DNA of 64,000 nt from Erinaceus europaeus (GCF_950295315.1 NC_080181.1:34997375-35061374); one strand, 5' to 3'; positions 10,471 through 20,841 are shown, counted from the first letter of the stretch. Program-made: numbers and translations. The notes: generated by a model from the sequence alone, not told the origin.

Positions 10471-11299
10471 CACTTAATGCAATATCCACCCACATATTTT
10501 CTAAACAGCTACCCACCCACATTCAGTCACAGGAACCAATTAACAACTCTCCATTCAGTACCTCATGATATGGTTAGAGAGAGAAATGAAGTCTTTTTTT
10601 TCCTTCACAAAATTACAAACGGGGATGTCTTGAAAAGAAAAAAAAACTCTGTTGATTTGTCTATTCATTTATTTCTTCACCATTAACTTGTTCTTTGCTG
10701 ATGTTTGAAAGCAAGGCAGATAAGAAGTCCGTTTCCTCAAATATATCTCCTTCACATTCCAGTCTCAAATTCCTCTGCCACATTTCCACATCCACGTGGC
10801 CTCTGTCCCAGTGAATGCTCACAAACCCACTCAATCTCCAAGTCCACATACACCGAATTCTTGAACACCTGCTCTATAATAGAACTTGTCTCAGCTTCAG
10901 AAAGAAAGGACACTGCATTAAGACCCTAGTCTTCAGTCAGTGGCAACCTACTCTGTTTCTCAGGCTGAGTTTTCTGCACTGCTAGTGATCAACAGACAAC
11001 ATAGCTTCTAAAATTCCTATTAGGACAGTCTAACTACAGATTATTCCTACTTCCTGGGACAGCAAAAGTAGCAGGAAGGCTAGGCCTGGGTCTGCAGGCG
11101 ACCATACCCCACAGCCGTGGGTGAGCACAGTTGGGGTTAGAAACCTCTGAACCCTCCCTCCACCTGTGGCAGGTAATAAGAAGCTATCAATAATTGTGAG
11201 CCTGTAAGTTGGAAGGATATTTTCAAGTGGTCTGTGCAATCTAAATGACCAATTCTTTTTTTTTCCTATGAAATTACATGTCTAGTCTTAGAATGTACA
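10471..11299. other. Single-copy stretch before block A
   Basis: Only weak open frames (for example 10661-10849 minus, 10705-10929 plus) with no supporting signals. Confidence 0.4.
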
Positions 11300-11345
11300 C
11301 AGTTACCAAAGGCAGAGCTGAAGACAAAACACTCCAGTGATTTTA

Positions 11346-11347
<2 letters not shown>

Positions 11348-11401
<54 letters not shown>
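11348..11401. repeat. (CA)n in block A
   Basis: Shared by A' (34832-34870) and A'' (63892-63962, as TG). The tract lengths differ widely among copies. Confidence 0.9.
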
Positions 11402-11403
<2 letters not shown>

Positions 11404-11536
11404 AAAGAGAATGAGAGACCACAACAACACTGAGGCTCTCCCCAGGTACAGTGGGTACTGGGGACTCAAACCTGAGTGATGAACACAGCAGGTACATTCC
11501 CAGGTGAGTTATCTCTCCAACCCACCTGCTTTTGTT

Positions 11537-11795
11537 TTCTTTTTTTGCCACCAGGGTTATTGCTGGGTTCAGTATCAGTACTAAGAGTCCACTGCTTCAG
11601 GAGGTCATTTTTCCTTTTCTTTGTTCTTTCTTTATTTGATAGTACTGAGGTAAAATGAGAAGGAAAGGGAAAAGAGAGACTTGTGAGACCAATTTCCCCC
11701 TGCAGGTGGCGAGCCAGGGGCTTAAACCTGGATCCTTGCGTGAGTCCTTGTGCTTAGTACTATGTACACTTAACCAAGTGCACCATCACCCAGCC
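11537..11795 (-). mobile_element. SINE family 1 in block A
   Basis: 'gccaccagggttattgctgg' tail module and the head complement 'cacttaaccaagtgcacc'. Copies at about 35490-35742 and, inverted, about 63500-63755. Confidence 0.8.
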
Positions 11796-12015
11796 CACAT
11801 CACCTGCTTTCTTTAATGAATATTCTGCTTTTATATGACCCCATTCAGCACAAGAAAGTGGAAAACATCAGAGAGATTCTTCCATGTTATTGTAGTTGAA
11901 TGCATTCATTTAGGTAATGATAGCAGTCACTAGTGTTTTGTGCCTTTGGGTGTTTGTTAGTCTCAAGGGCTTCACTCCAGGGTAATTTTTTTGTTTGGAT
12001 AGAAAGAAACAAATA

Positions 12016-12025
12016 GAGAGGGAGG

Positions 12026-12083
<58 letters not shown>
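12016..12083. repeat. (GA)n in block A
   Basis: Nearly pure GA. The A' counterpart (35946-36020) is (GGA)n with GA; A'' (63210-63272) has both CT and CTC blocks. The same site mutates differently in each copy. Confidence 0.9.
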
Positions 12084-12089
<6 letters not shown>

Positions 12090-12402
12090 AGAGATGCAAA
12101 GGGAAAAAAATCACACATCAAATCTTCGTTCAGTGCTTTGGGAGTTAGGCCCAAACCTGGGTAGCACTAAGTGAGCTCTTTCACTGGCCTGATAAGAGCT
12201 TTCTAGACATAGAACAGCTTTCATTCACCTGACTGTTCTAAGGAATCGTAAGAATCTCTCCACTCCGGTGGATGGTGGTCCCTTAGCAGTCCAGCTAACT
12301 GCATCTTTAAAGTTAATTTGTATTGCTAGTGATTTAACAGTGGCTTAAAAACTTCCACAATTTCAGGGGGTATTGTTTCACACCTACAAATGTGTAATTC
12401 AG

Positions 12403-12618
12403 GGGCCAGCAGTGGCACACCTGGTTAAACACACACACCACAGTGTACAAGGATTCAGGTTGGAGCCCCTGGTCCCCGTCTGCAGGAGGAAAACTTCACA
12501 AGTGGTGAAGCAGGGATGCAGACGTCTGTCTCTCTCTCTTTTTCTCTATCTCCCCCTTCCCTCTCAATTTCACTCTGCCTCTATCCAATAATAATAAAAT
12601 AAAATAAAAAATTCTTTA
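12403..12618 (+). mobile_element. SINE family 1 short variant in block A
   Basis: Head 'ggccagcagtggcacacctg', tail 'tccaataataataaaat'. Present in all three blocks (36313-36530; 62668-62885 inverted), so it predates the duplication. Confidence 0.85.
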
Positions 12619-12654
12619 AAAAATGTATTAATTCTAAATGCACAAAAACCACAA

Positions 12655-13510
12655 GAGTTTTTGTGCCCACCCCTCTGGTAACCACCACAGAGTCTAAGAG
12701 ACCGTTTGGTGACTGTGCCTCTCATCAGTTCATTTGCTGTAGTCACTCCACATATGCTGGCACTTACATGGCGTGGCTCCAGCAAGGAGGCAAGTCACCC
12801 ATCTTCCCTCACCAGCTCAAGGGCTCAGTGATTCTGAAAGGAAGACTCAGGGAGTATTTTGGTACAAACACTCATTTATTGGAAGATGGGTTTGGCTATA
12901 TGTAGAAAGTTAAGCAAAGAACATTTTCAAATACATCAGATATTACAGGTTTCTTAAAGGTCAGTTTGCCCACATGGTAGGGGGCTGGTATGACAAGAAT
13001 TGTTGTGATACATAAAGGTCAAGACAATTAGTCTCCATGATGCCGGCAAATTAATTATCCAAAGGCATTTGAGAGAAGCATAGGGGTTAACCAGTAAGAT
13101 GAGACAGAGAAAGAAAAAAAGGCTTGATGTAAATCATAGATATCAAAAGTCATAAGGAAAGAGGAGTTTTGGGGGTTTCTCTGTCTGGTGTTTGAGGTGT
13201 ATGATAGAGTGTGTTCTCCTTTGTGATCAAAAGGTGAAATGGATGTGTGAACTTTGAGTGACTGTCATGAACTTTGAGTGAACCAGGAATGTGGCCTGCT
13301 GCTAGCAGGGAGAACTAAGTGTGAAATACTTGTAGGCTTTCTGTGAGCTTGAGAGACTAACAAGGAGAAACTGAGTCTGGGAGACTTTTTCCTCTTGGCT
13401 CATCTCTATGAGGAGAGAGGCTAAAAAATGGGGTGTCTTTCCAGTCCTCCATCCAAGGATGGGAGAGCTTCCCTAAGCTCTACCAAGCTTTCACACAGCC
13501 CCACACACCT
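12655..13510 (-). other. Unassigned block A segment, possibly an old LTR
   Basis: On the minus strand it has an AATAAA with T/G-rich DNA after it (complement near 12872-12877), then CT-rich sequence, like an LTR R-U5 end. Copies lie at about 36570-37420 and, inverted, about 61790-62640. No clear TG...CA ends or target duplication were found. An 80-codon frame (12663-12905) is open in all three copies but differs mostly by replacements, so it is probably not a gene. Confidence 0.25.
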
Positions 13511-13620
13511 ATGAGCAAACCCACCCTAAAGTGTATTTCACCTCTACTTATCACATCATGACATTCGATTTTATCCACTTAGCCCCAAACAGTATAGTCT
13601 CATCTTTTCTTCCTTTATAT

Positions 13621-14050
13621 TTATTTTTTGATTGATGGTTTAATAATGATCAACAAGACTGTAGGATAAGAGGGGTACAATTCCAGACAATTCCCACCAC
13701 CAACGTTCCATTTCCCATCTCCTCCATTGTAAGCTTACCTATTCTTTATTCCTAGTCTCATCTTTTCTAATTGCAGAGTTTGACTCCCTCTCTAGTTTAT
13801 ATTGCAGTCATTTGTTCATGGACCCAGAGGCAGTGTACACACTTGACCACCATGAACATAGGATGCCTCTTGAATTAGTGTTTCCACGTTCTGTGGACAT
13901 ATGCCACGGAGTGGTATTGCTAGGTCAGAAGGCATTTCCATTTGTATTTGTTAAGGTGCTCAAGATTCTCAAGGAGATTAAGTCCCTTCTATCCCACATG
14001 AAGTGGCTATACACTTCATTGTTCTCAGTGAAGTTTCTTGTGAATTAAAA
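13621..14050 (-). mobile_element. LINE fragments in block A
   Basis: 'gactgtaggataagaggggt' and 'cccaccaccaacgttcc' are the minus-strand 3' end. Further on, 'atatgccacggagtggtatt' and 'gctaggtcagaaggcat' resemble the common mammalian L1 3' region (from memory). Copies at about 37540-37960 and, inverted, about 61240-61670. Confidence 0.5.
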
Positions 14051-14142
14051 GGCATGATTGTTTTTATTGTGACATATGTCAATGTCAGAGAAAAAGGGAA
14101 ATGCAAGAAAGAGAACTTTTATTGTTAAAAAATGAGTTATTC

Positions 14143-14420
14143 GGGAGTCGGGCAGTAGCGCAGCGGGTTAAGCGCAAGTGGCACAAAGCGCAAGGACTGG
14201 TGTAAGGATCCCGGTTCAAGCCTCTGGCTCCCTACCTGTAAGGGCGTCCCTTCCAGGCTGTGAAGCTGGTCTGCAGGTGTCTGACTTTCTCTCCCCCTCT
14301 CTGTATAACCCTCCTCTCGATTTCTCTCTGTCCTATCCAACAACCACATCAATAATAACTGCAACAATAAAACAGTAAGGGCAACAAAAGGGAATAAAAA
14401 ATAATAAAATAAATAAATTT
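14143..14420 (+). mobile_element. SINE family 1 insertion shared by A and A', absent from A''
   Basis: Flanked by the duplication 'aaaaatgagttattc' (14128-14142 and 14421-14435). The same element is in A' at 38053-38325. In A'' the site is empty: 'gaataactcattttt' at 61142-61156. Confidence 0.9.
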
Positions 14421-14777
14421 AAAAATGAGTTATTCATGTACAAACTATTATATTTTACTACTGACTGTAAACCATTAATCCCCCAGTAAAGAAACAAAAT
14501 AATGAGTAAAACAAAAGCACATGGTCTTTGAGAATTCCATAGGGAGGGAGACTTGAAGTGTGGCATTATCATCATCATCATCATCACTATTATTATTATT
14601 ACTATTTTACTATGTCAACTTTTGTTTTGCACTTTGCTTCTGAATTTTCAAGCTCCCACACTCTTCCTTTGTAGAGGCTGCCTGAGTGGACTCCTAGGAG
14701 GAGAAGTGGGAGGGAAGGCAGAGAGCAAGTTGCCCACTGTTCCTGAGTAGCTTAGCCTTAGAACGAGCACAAGCAAG

Positions 14778-15045
14778 GAGTCAGGCGGTAGTGCAGTGAG
14801 TTAAGCACATGTGGCGCAAAGCACAGAAACTGGCATAAGGATCCCAGTTCGAGCCCGGTTCCCCACCAGCAGGGGCTTTGCTTCACAGGCGTTGAAGCAG
14901 GTCTGCAGGTGTCATAACTTTCTCTCCCCATCTCTGTCTTCCCCTCCTCTCTCCATTTCTGTCCTACCTAACAATGACATCAACAACAACAATAATAACT
15001 ACAATAACAATGAAAAAACAACAAGGGCAACAAAAGAGAAAATAA
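14778..15045 (+). mobile_element. SINE family 1 in block A
   Basis: Head 'gtcaggcggtagtgcagtga', AAC/AAT tail. Present in A' (38679-38945) and A'' (about 60525-60800, inverted). Confidence 0.85.
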
Positions 15046-15653
15046 CTCAATATAAAAAATTATATATAAAAAAGAACTAGCATAAAGAAATGAAAACCCT
15101 GTTCATTAAACCAGCATGGCCTATGAGGACAGGGACCACAGCACTTCCTTACATGCCTCTGCTAATTATTTAAGAATGGGGAGAAAAAGAAAAGAAATGA
15201 GAGAAAAGGAAGCACTGGTGTTTCTGAGTCCATGTACTTGGATCCTGGATGCATCTGGGTGATGGCAGAGCTTAGCAGTATAATGTCAGGCTCTGAGGTG
15301 CTAAATAATTCACAGAACTCATTGGTACCAAGGCTAAAACACACAAGCCTTAAATACAGAATCTTAGCACAAGTCCCCAATCTGTAATTTGTTCCAAGAA
15401 AAGAAAGCTATTTTAAAAAAAAAGTATAAGAAAAAGAAACACGTTCTCCTGTTAAACGCTTCGGCTTGGACACCTGCTAGCAGCTGGGTCTCCCAGAGAG
15501 AGCAGAGATGCTCTGATCACTCATGAGAGGAAGGTGTCTCTCTCCAGAAGCCCAGGGGACATGTGCCACATGTGCTAGTACAGTCACAGGCTCACAGGCT
15601 CATCAAGAACCATCAGGTCAACCTCCACTAACATGAAGGTTCTTCCCTTGTAG

Positions 15654-15773
15654 GGAAAGGACACTCAAAGGGAAATGAGGCAGGGCACTTGCCAATGAGA
15701 CCAGAAGATCCCACCTCAGCTTCCACTCACAAGAAGTCCTTCAGTCTGGATCTGATGTCTGAAGACACCCCAG
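15654..15773 (+). CDS. Predicted coding exon in block A, Ser/Lys-rich (unrecognised)
   Basis: Seen: acceptor 'ttcttcccttgtag', 120 bases open throughout, phase 1 in and phase 1 out, and a weak donor 'gtcagc' at 15774. The product starts KGHSKGNEAGHLP, continues RPEDPTSASTHKKSF and ends SLDLMSEDTP. Joined to the exon at 17217 the split codon gives D, so the frame continues into the long terminal exon. Two more copies exist: 39549-39667, which is one base shorter and so out of frame, and 59823-59942 on the minus strand, which keeps full length. Preservation of the splice sites in all three copies supports a real exon. I do not recognise the family. Confidence 0.45.
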
Positions 15774-16334
15774 GTCAGCTCATGCTCGGTCCTGGGCCCC
15801 AAGCAGGTACCCAATACGGGAGGACTGAGCCCACCATTCTAGCAAGTGTTTCCTCTGGGTCCATGACCGCCTGCCTGACAACAGACTCATGACACTGAAA
15901 ACCAAGTGCAGGTCACAGAGGGAGTGGCACAGGCAGGACCCCAATACCCATCCTCAGTCTAGCTCTGAGAAACCTCAGTAACCTGTAATCAAACCCATCT
16001 TGCTTTTAGAAGAGGGGGTTTGATGAGTTCTGAAATTGGGGCAGCTTGGAACATTCTTACTCATAACCACAGAATGTGAGCTCAGATCTACAGGGATGCA
16101 GAGGTTACATAGGCTCCTAAGCTGAATATGGGCCCCAGATCAGATCAATTGGGTTTACATTCAACAATATTTATACACTTTTCCCATATTTGGGAGCTAC
16201 TCTCTTCCCTGATCCAGCTTTCTGGCCCTTTTTCCAGCCATGATATCCTCTCCCCAGATAGAACTTGGGCCAACCTGCCTATCAGATGTCAGGCTCAGAA
16301 AAAAACAACCTAGTATAGTCACCCCCCCCCCTTT

Positions 16335-16460
16335 TTTTTTTAAACCAGAGCACTGCTCAGCTCTGGCTTATGGTGGTTTTGAGGACCGAAGATAGGAACT
16401 CAGAGCCTAAGGCATGACAGTCTTTTTGCATAGCCATTATACTATCTTTTCTGCCCTACA
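16335..16460 (-). mobile_element. SINE family 3 in block A
   Basis: Complement of the family 3 element: 'agagcactgctcagctctgg' to 'gcatagccattatac'. Copies at about 41366-41490 and, plus strand, 57935-58060. A C10/T10 run sits at its left edge. Confidence 0.65.
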
Positions 16461-16767
16461 TTTTAATTTTCTCAATTGTGCAGACAGTGGCTCCTTGTCT
16501 GTATCTCCAGAGTGCTTCCATGTGCACTTAACTGCCTGGCCCCTGATGATTCTTATTCTATAAACAGCCGACTCCAAAAATGTTCCTTGTTAAAATTTGT
16601 ACCCCAATTAACAGCTAGAAAGAATTATAAACAAATCTTGCTCAAATGAATGAAGAAAGGTTAGGCCACTCTATGTAAGCTTGTTCCAGTCTATCTCCCC
16701 CTGGATACAAGGTCTCCTTTGATTGGTCACAGGGGGACCATAAACTCTAGCATCAGCAATAAGTATT

Positions 16768-17080
16768 GGGGGCATGACGGTCAGGCACTTGGTTAAGCGC
16801 ATATAGTACAAAGTGCAAAGACCCAAGCAAGATCACCGGTTCAAGTCCCCCTGTCCCAACCACAGGCGTGTCACTTCACAAGCCTTGAAGCAGGTCTGCA
16901 GGTGGCTTTCTTTCTTTCCCTCTCTCCTTCTACCTTCCCCTCTCAATTTCTCTCTGTTCTATTGAATAAAATATAAAAATAATAAAAATAAATGTCCTCC
17001 AGAAGTGGTGGGGTTGTAGTGCTGGCAGTGAGCCCCAGTGACTAGGGGCAAAAAAGAAGAAAAGACAAAAAAAAAAAGAT
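16768..17080 (+). mobile_element. SINE family 1 in block A, ahead of the terminal exon
   Basis: Head 'ggcatgacggtcaggcactt', body, 'aataaaatataaaaataat', then the 'cctccagaagtggtggggtt' tail module. Copies at about 41803-42115 and 57305-57615 inverted. Confidence 0.8.
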
Positions 17081-17216
17081 GGGGGAGCTTTCTCCACAAT
17101 GGTTAGATAAGTAAGTGGGGGTGTGCCCTGGACCCCTACACTAATCTCCCTCCATCCTCTGCTCAGTGCCCAGCCCCTCTCTCTGTCCATTACCAAAATC
17201 ACTTTCACCTTCACAG

Positions 17217-17704
17217 ATGTCCTTGCTGGGGGTGACTTCGCTGCCTGGACCACTTTCCGATCTGTCAACAGCCGCCGCCGATACCAGGGCATCTTGGTGG
17301 CCATGGACCAGAGGAAGAATGCTATCACTACCTCCACCCTCAGTGATCCAGAAAACAACTGGCGTGACTATCAGTGTGTGACCCCCGAGCAGGAGGAGCA
17401 AGGGACTGTACTGTCCCTCTGGGCCTGTGCTCACATCGCAGAGTCAGTCAGGGCCTGTGGGGATGGGCTGGCTCTCAAGGTGCCTCTATACAACTATGCC
17501 CTGCCCCACCCCATCTTCCCACTCCACATGGCAGAGGAGGACCTCATGGAACACATCAGTCTGCTTCTGCAGGGAAAGAAGGATGCGGTCGGCCGCTACA
17601 GCACATCTGTCACTGCCTCTCTGATCATCTGCAGGCTCATGGGGTTTATCAGCACAGATTTCCAGAAGCAGAGCCTCGCCATCCCAGAGAAGTATTTCTC
17701 CTAA
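17217..17704 (+). CDS. Predicted terminal coding exon in block A, intact ~162-codon frame (unrecognised domain)
   Basis: Seen: pyrimidine-rich 'cactttcaccttcacag' acceptor, then an open frame to TAA at 17702-17704. The frame also extends upstream to about 17123 without an ATG, so a spliced start is more likely. Landmarks in order: GGDFAAWTTFRSV, SRRRYQGILVAMDQRKN, SDPENNWRDY, TPEQEEQGTVLSLWA, HPIFPLHMAEEDLMEHI, and CRLMGFISTDFQKQ. Composition looks like a folded soluble domain: regular W/F/Y, amphipathic helices, no signal peptide or membrane segment. Compared with the A' copy (42283-42773) I count about 10 synonymous and 15 replacement differences, more silent change than expected without constraint, which supports this strand and frame. 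Block A has a 3-base in-frame deletion near 17492. An old co-opted sequence is possible but untested. Confidence 0.5.
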
Positions 17705-17751
17705 AGGTACACACCTTCTGCGTGACTTGATTTCCAAAGGACAACTTTAAG

Positions 17752-18045
17752 CATGGCCAGGTGGTGGTGTACTCGGTTAAGTACCCATAGTACTAAGTGC
17801 AAAGACCCACCCAAGGATCTGGGTTAGAGCCAGGAGGGAAGTTTCACAAGTGGTGAAACAGGTCTACAGGTGTCTCTCGTTCTGTTCCCCTCGTTACTTC
17901 CCCCTCCTCTCTCAATTTCCCTCTGTCATATCAATTTTTCTCCAATAAAATTAAAAAAAAATTGCCACCAGGAGCAGTGGGTTCATAGTGCCAGTACTGA
18001 AACCTAGCGGTAACCCTGGAGGCAATAAATAAATAAATAAATAAA
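17752..18045 (+). mobile_element. SINE family 1 just after the terminal exon
   Basis: Head 'ggccaggtggtggtgtactc' to the 'ggcaataaataaat' tail. It supplies an AATAAA at about 17944-17949 downstream of the TAA at 17704, which could act as a polyadenylation signal. Copies at 42823-43110 and 56335-56635 inverted. Confidence 0.8.
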
Positions 18046-18054
18046 ATTTTAAGG

Positions 18055-18290
18055 GACCAGGCAGTGGCGTACCTGTTTAAGCACTCATATTACAGAGTTC
18101 AAGGACCCAGGTTCAATTCTATCCCCACCTGTAGGGGGAAAGCTTCACAAGTGGTAAAGCAGTGTTGCAGGTATCTCTCTCTCTGTGTCTCTCTCTCTCC
18201 ATATATATATGGTGGGGGAAATATATTTCCCCACCACCTCTCTCAATTTCTCTGTTCCTATCCAATAGTAAATTTAAAAATATAAAAAGA
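18055..18290 (+). mobile_element. SINE family 1 short variant in block A
   Basis: Head 'gaccaggcagtggcgtacct', internal (CT)n and TATATA. Copies at about 43120-43335 and 56085-56330 inverted. Confidence 0.8.
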
Positions 18291-18763
18291 AAATTTATTA
18301 AATGAATTTTAACAAGTACAAATTTACCCGATAAAATGTACATGTACACACACATACACACACACCTCCCTCCTTCTAGCTTCTTAAGCCTAGAATATAG
18401 TGTACAGTAATTTTAAAGGAAAATAGTGATTAGAAAATGTAGCAAACAAAGTCATGAGTTCTCTCATTGTTATGCTTGAACATGGTGGGTAAAAGCTTCA
18501 GTCTTATATTAAATCTCACAGATGATTCATGTCCCCGCTTCCACTTCAGTCCTCTGCAGAGGCAGACAGTCTATTCACAGGCACGGGGAGCTGTGGCTTA
18601 TTTGGAGTTGGCTACTCAAGGGTCTCCTCTCAGCCTCATCGCTGAGGGGTGCAGAGCTCTGACCCAAGTCTCCAAGCCTGTGGCTCCATGATTTAAACAG
18701 CGGCAATGCTCCTGACTCCTCTGCTCCTCCTGGCTTGGCCTGGCCTGGGTGGATTGGGCATAG

Positions 18764-18855
18764 GATGGAGCAGACACGGTTCCAGGCACAGTGCTCTTCC
18801 TCCTACTGTGCCCAGCCAGAGAAATGCTGGGTCATTATTTCACCTCTGAATCCAG
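18764..18855 (+). pseudogene. Possible exon in block A, before the RhoGAP-like fragment
   Basis: Seen: a CT-rich tract and 'gggcatag' acceptor, 92 bases with one open frame starting MEQTRFQAQCSSSYC and ending CWVIISPLNP, and a good donor 'ccag|gtaaag' at 18856. It ends in phase 1, matching the 2-base entry of the segment at 19329. Copies in A' (about 43815-43917) and A'' (minus strand, about 55505-55608) keep the frame and the GTAAAG donor. A loose resemblance to the ARHGAP20 stretch containing 'MEQLPREMQCQF' (from memory) is the only clue to identity. It could equally be chance ORF sequence. Confidence 0.25.
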
Positions 18856-19328
18856 GTAAAGGAAATAATAAGAATCCAGAACTCCCTGATGGAGTCACAA
18901 CTTGCTTTAAAAATCACAGCTCCTCCCCATGCTCACCCTGAAAAACAGCAGCATCGGGGGTGGGGGGAAGCACACACACTCACACAGCCTTTCCGGTTTA
19001 TGAACTCCCGGGTCACCTGTATCAGCTTGTTAGTTCTGGGCAGTTACTCCAGCTTTGTCTCTGTCCCTTCTCTAAACTGGGTCAACAGAACATGTAATAA
19101 GCCTTGGGAGTGCTTGAAGGTCCAATAAGAAAGTGGGTAGAAACGAATTTGTTAAATGACAGTTTTGATTTCTAGTAGATTTTTCCTTGGCCATGCAAGT
19201 TTTGGTCACAGCTCACAGCTAGAGACTTGATAGCAGACTAGAGACTTGAGATTCGTGGCCTGGATCCATATAATAGGAGTTCCTTCATATTTGGCTATTT
19301 CTGGTCATAAATTCCTCTTCTTTCTTAG

Positions 19329-19420
19329 AGGAAGTCTTTGGGCAATCCATTTCATCAGGAATTGAAGTGAATCTAGACACTGAAAAGATGATTTTTTCCC
19401 CACCACGTTAAACCACCACT
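19329..19420 (+). pseudogene. Possible RhoGAP-domain remnant (block A copy)
   Basis: Seen: acceptor 'cctcttctttcttag' before 19329. The frame reads EVFGQSISSGIEVNLDTE before a stop (TAA, about 19409) in block A. From memory ARHGAP20 has 'ELKEKLNSGVEVHLDCESIF' at the corresponding place, just after the arginine finger of the RhoGAP domain; 'SG.EV.LD.E' agrees. The arginine-finger 'GIFR' motif was not found upstream, so catalytic activity is not supported. A' (from about 44387) reads further, with several substitutions. The A'' copy is on the minus strand around 54940-55040. Called a remnant because downstream similarity is lost. Confidence 0.35.
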
Positions 19421-19549
19421 GGAGTCTAATTCAGTGGTAGTGACATCAGCCAAAAGGCATAACTGCAGAATGACACCAAGGCCTCCCTGTTCGGGGCCAC
19501 ACAGCCCAGTGTCCAGAGATCTCTCAGATACTCAAGATGAATGTGTCTA

Positions 19550-20190
19550 TTGACTTTGCCACTCTATAGTCATTGTATAGCGATGCTCTATTTCTTCCTT
19601 TATTCTAACATTCCAGTGACAAATATTTATATTTCCCCCCAATTTGTAGGACTTAGTCGAATTTGAATCCAGTCTTCACCTGTGAATTTTCTTTCACAAA
19701 AATGGATTTGAGACACCTTCATCTCAGGCACTAGTAGAGATTCTCTGTGCAGACTTGGATATATGGAGAATGAGCTTCCTACAGAAATTTTAGCTCATCT
19801 ACTCTCCCATTATTCTAGCAACCCTTAACTCCTCATTAGAGAAAAAAATTCTCAACAAATTTCTCCTCTATCCTTCAATATTATATCATTCATAGTATAG
19901 TACAGTATAATATATTATGTATATTTTAGCGGTAAATAAATGATATTCCATAACTCTGTGCCTTAAATGACTACTTTGTCCTGGCCTATAGAACACTTAG
20001 GCAAAGATTCAGGACAGTAAAATATTAGGAAGAACAAAATCAATTCTAATTTCACTGTCAATCACATTGATAAGCTAGCTTATCTTCTTCCAGGTATACT
20101 TTCATATCTTTACTGTGAAATATAACACATATACATATAGGTTTCATAGTTTGGTAAATAATACAATAGAACAATCACACTAGGTGTGGG
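19550..20190. other. AT-rich stretch in block A
   Basis: 'tatagtatagtacagtataa' type short AT repeats around 19890-19925; no gene seen. Copies in A' and A''. Confidence 0.5.
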
Positions 20191-20194
20191 GCGG

Positions 20195-20485
20195 AGACAG
20201 GCGGGTGGTGGTGCACCGGGTTAAGCACATAGTACTAAATGCAAGGATCTGAACAAGGATCCAGTTTAAAGCCCCTGGCTGCCAACATGCTCCATAAATG
20301 GCAAAGCAGGGCTGCAGGAATCTATCTTTCTCTCCCCATCTTTATCTTACCCTCCCCTCTCAATTTCTCTCTGTCCTATGTGATGAAATGGAAAATATGG
20401 GGGACAAGAGCAGTGGATTTGTAGACACCAAGCAGTGGATTTGAAGCACCGAGCCCCAGAGATAACGCTGTGGGCAAAAAGAAGA
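20195..20485 (+). mobile_element. SINE family 1 at the end of block A
   Basis: Head 'acaggcgggtggtggtgcac'; the tail module is partly doubled ('gcagtggattt' twice). It is followed directly by the GAA/GGA tract. Copies at about 45245-45545 and 53855-54165 inverted. Confidence 0.8.
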
Positions 20486-20538
20486 GGGAGGAAGGGGAGA
20501 GGGTGAGACGGAACAGAGGAGGAAGAGGATAAGGAAGA

Positions 20539-20788
20539 GAAGAAGAAGAAGAAGAAGAAGAAGAAGAAGAAGAAGAAGAAGAAGAAGAAGAAGAAGAAGA
20601 AGAGGAGGAGGAGGAGGAGGAGGAGGAGGAGGAGGAGGAGGAGGAGGAGGAGGAGGACGAGGAGGAGGAGGAGGAGGAGGAGGAGGAGGAGGAGGAGGAG
20701 GAGGAGAAGAAGAAGAAGAAGAAGAAGAAGAAGAAGAAGAAGAAGAAGAAGAAGAAGAAGAAGAAGAAGAAGAAGAAGGAGAAGAAGT
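20539..20788. repeat. GAA-GGA-GAA mirror repeat, ~250 bases, at the block A/array junction
   Basis: Pure purine strand: (GAA)n about 20539-20602, (GGA)n about 20603-20705, (GAA)n about 20706-20788. The corresponding place in A' has only a few GAA units (45578-45590) and A'' a short TTC tract (53745-53810). Confidence 0.95.
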
Positions 20789-20841
20789 CTCATTGGATTT
20801 CATACAGACCAGAAAATATAACATTATGACCCCTCAGAAAC

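Larger units (their letters stand above)
11300..20841 (+). repeat. Block A, first copy of a ~9.5-11 kb segmental duplication
   Basis: Begins at the 'agttaccaaaggcagagctg' junction and ends at 'acccctcagaaac' where the 3.4 kb array starts. The same order of non-repetitive landmarks recurs at 34781-45655 (direct) and 53691-64000 (inverted): (CA)n, SINE, exon copies, (GAA)n. By eye the copies differ at very roughly 5-6% of sites in unique parts. Only this copy adjoins the upstream PH exons. It lacks ~1.1 kb present in the other two. Confidence 0.85.

Noticed and set aside
12663..12905. 80-codon frame open in all three block copies
   Set aside because: Looked like a conserved small gene, but A versus A' differ at 14 of 80 residues, which is nearly all the nucleotide divergence, so there is no sign of constraint.
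15162..15380. 72-codon minus-strand frame with copies in A' and A''
   Set aside because: Opposite strand to the predicted exons, replacement-rich differences, differing C-termini and no splice context that agrees across copies.
20347..20824. 148- and 154-residue frames of poly-Leu, poly-Ser and poly-Pro
   Set aside because: Pure translation of the GAA/GGA triplet repeat, with no start context or conservation.
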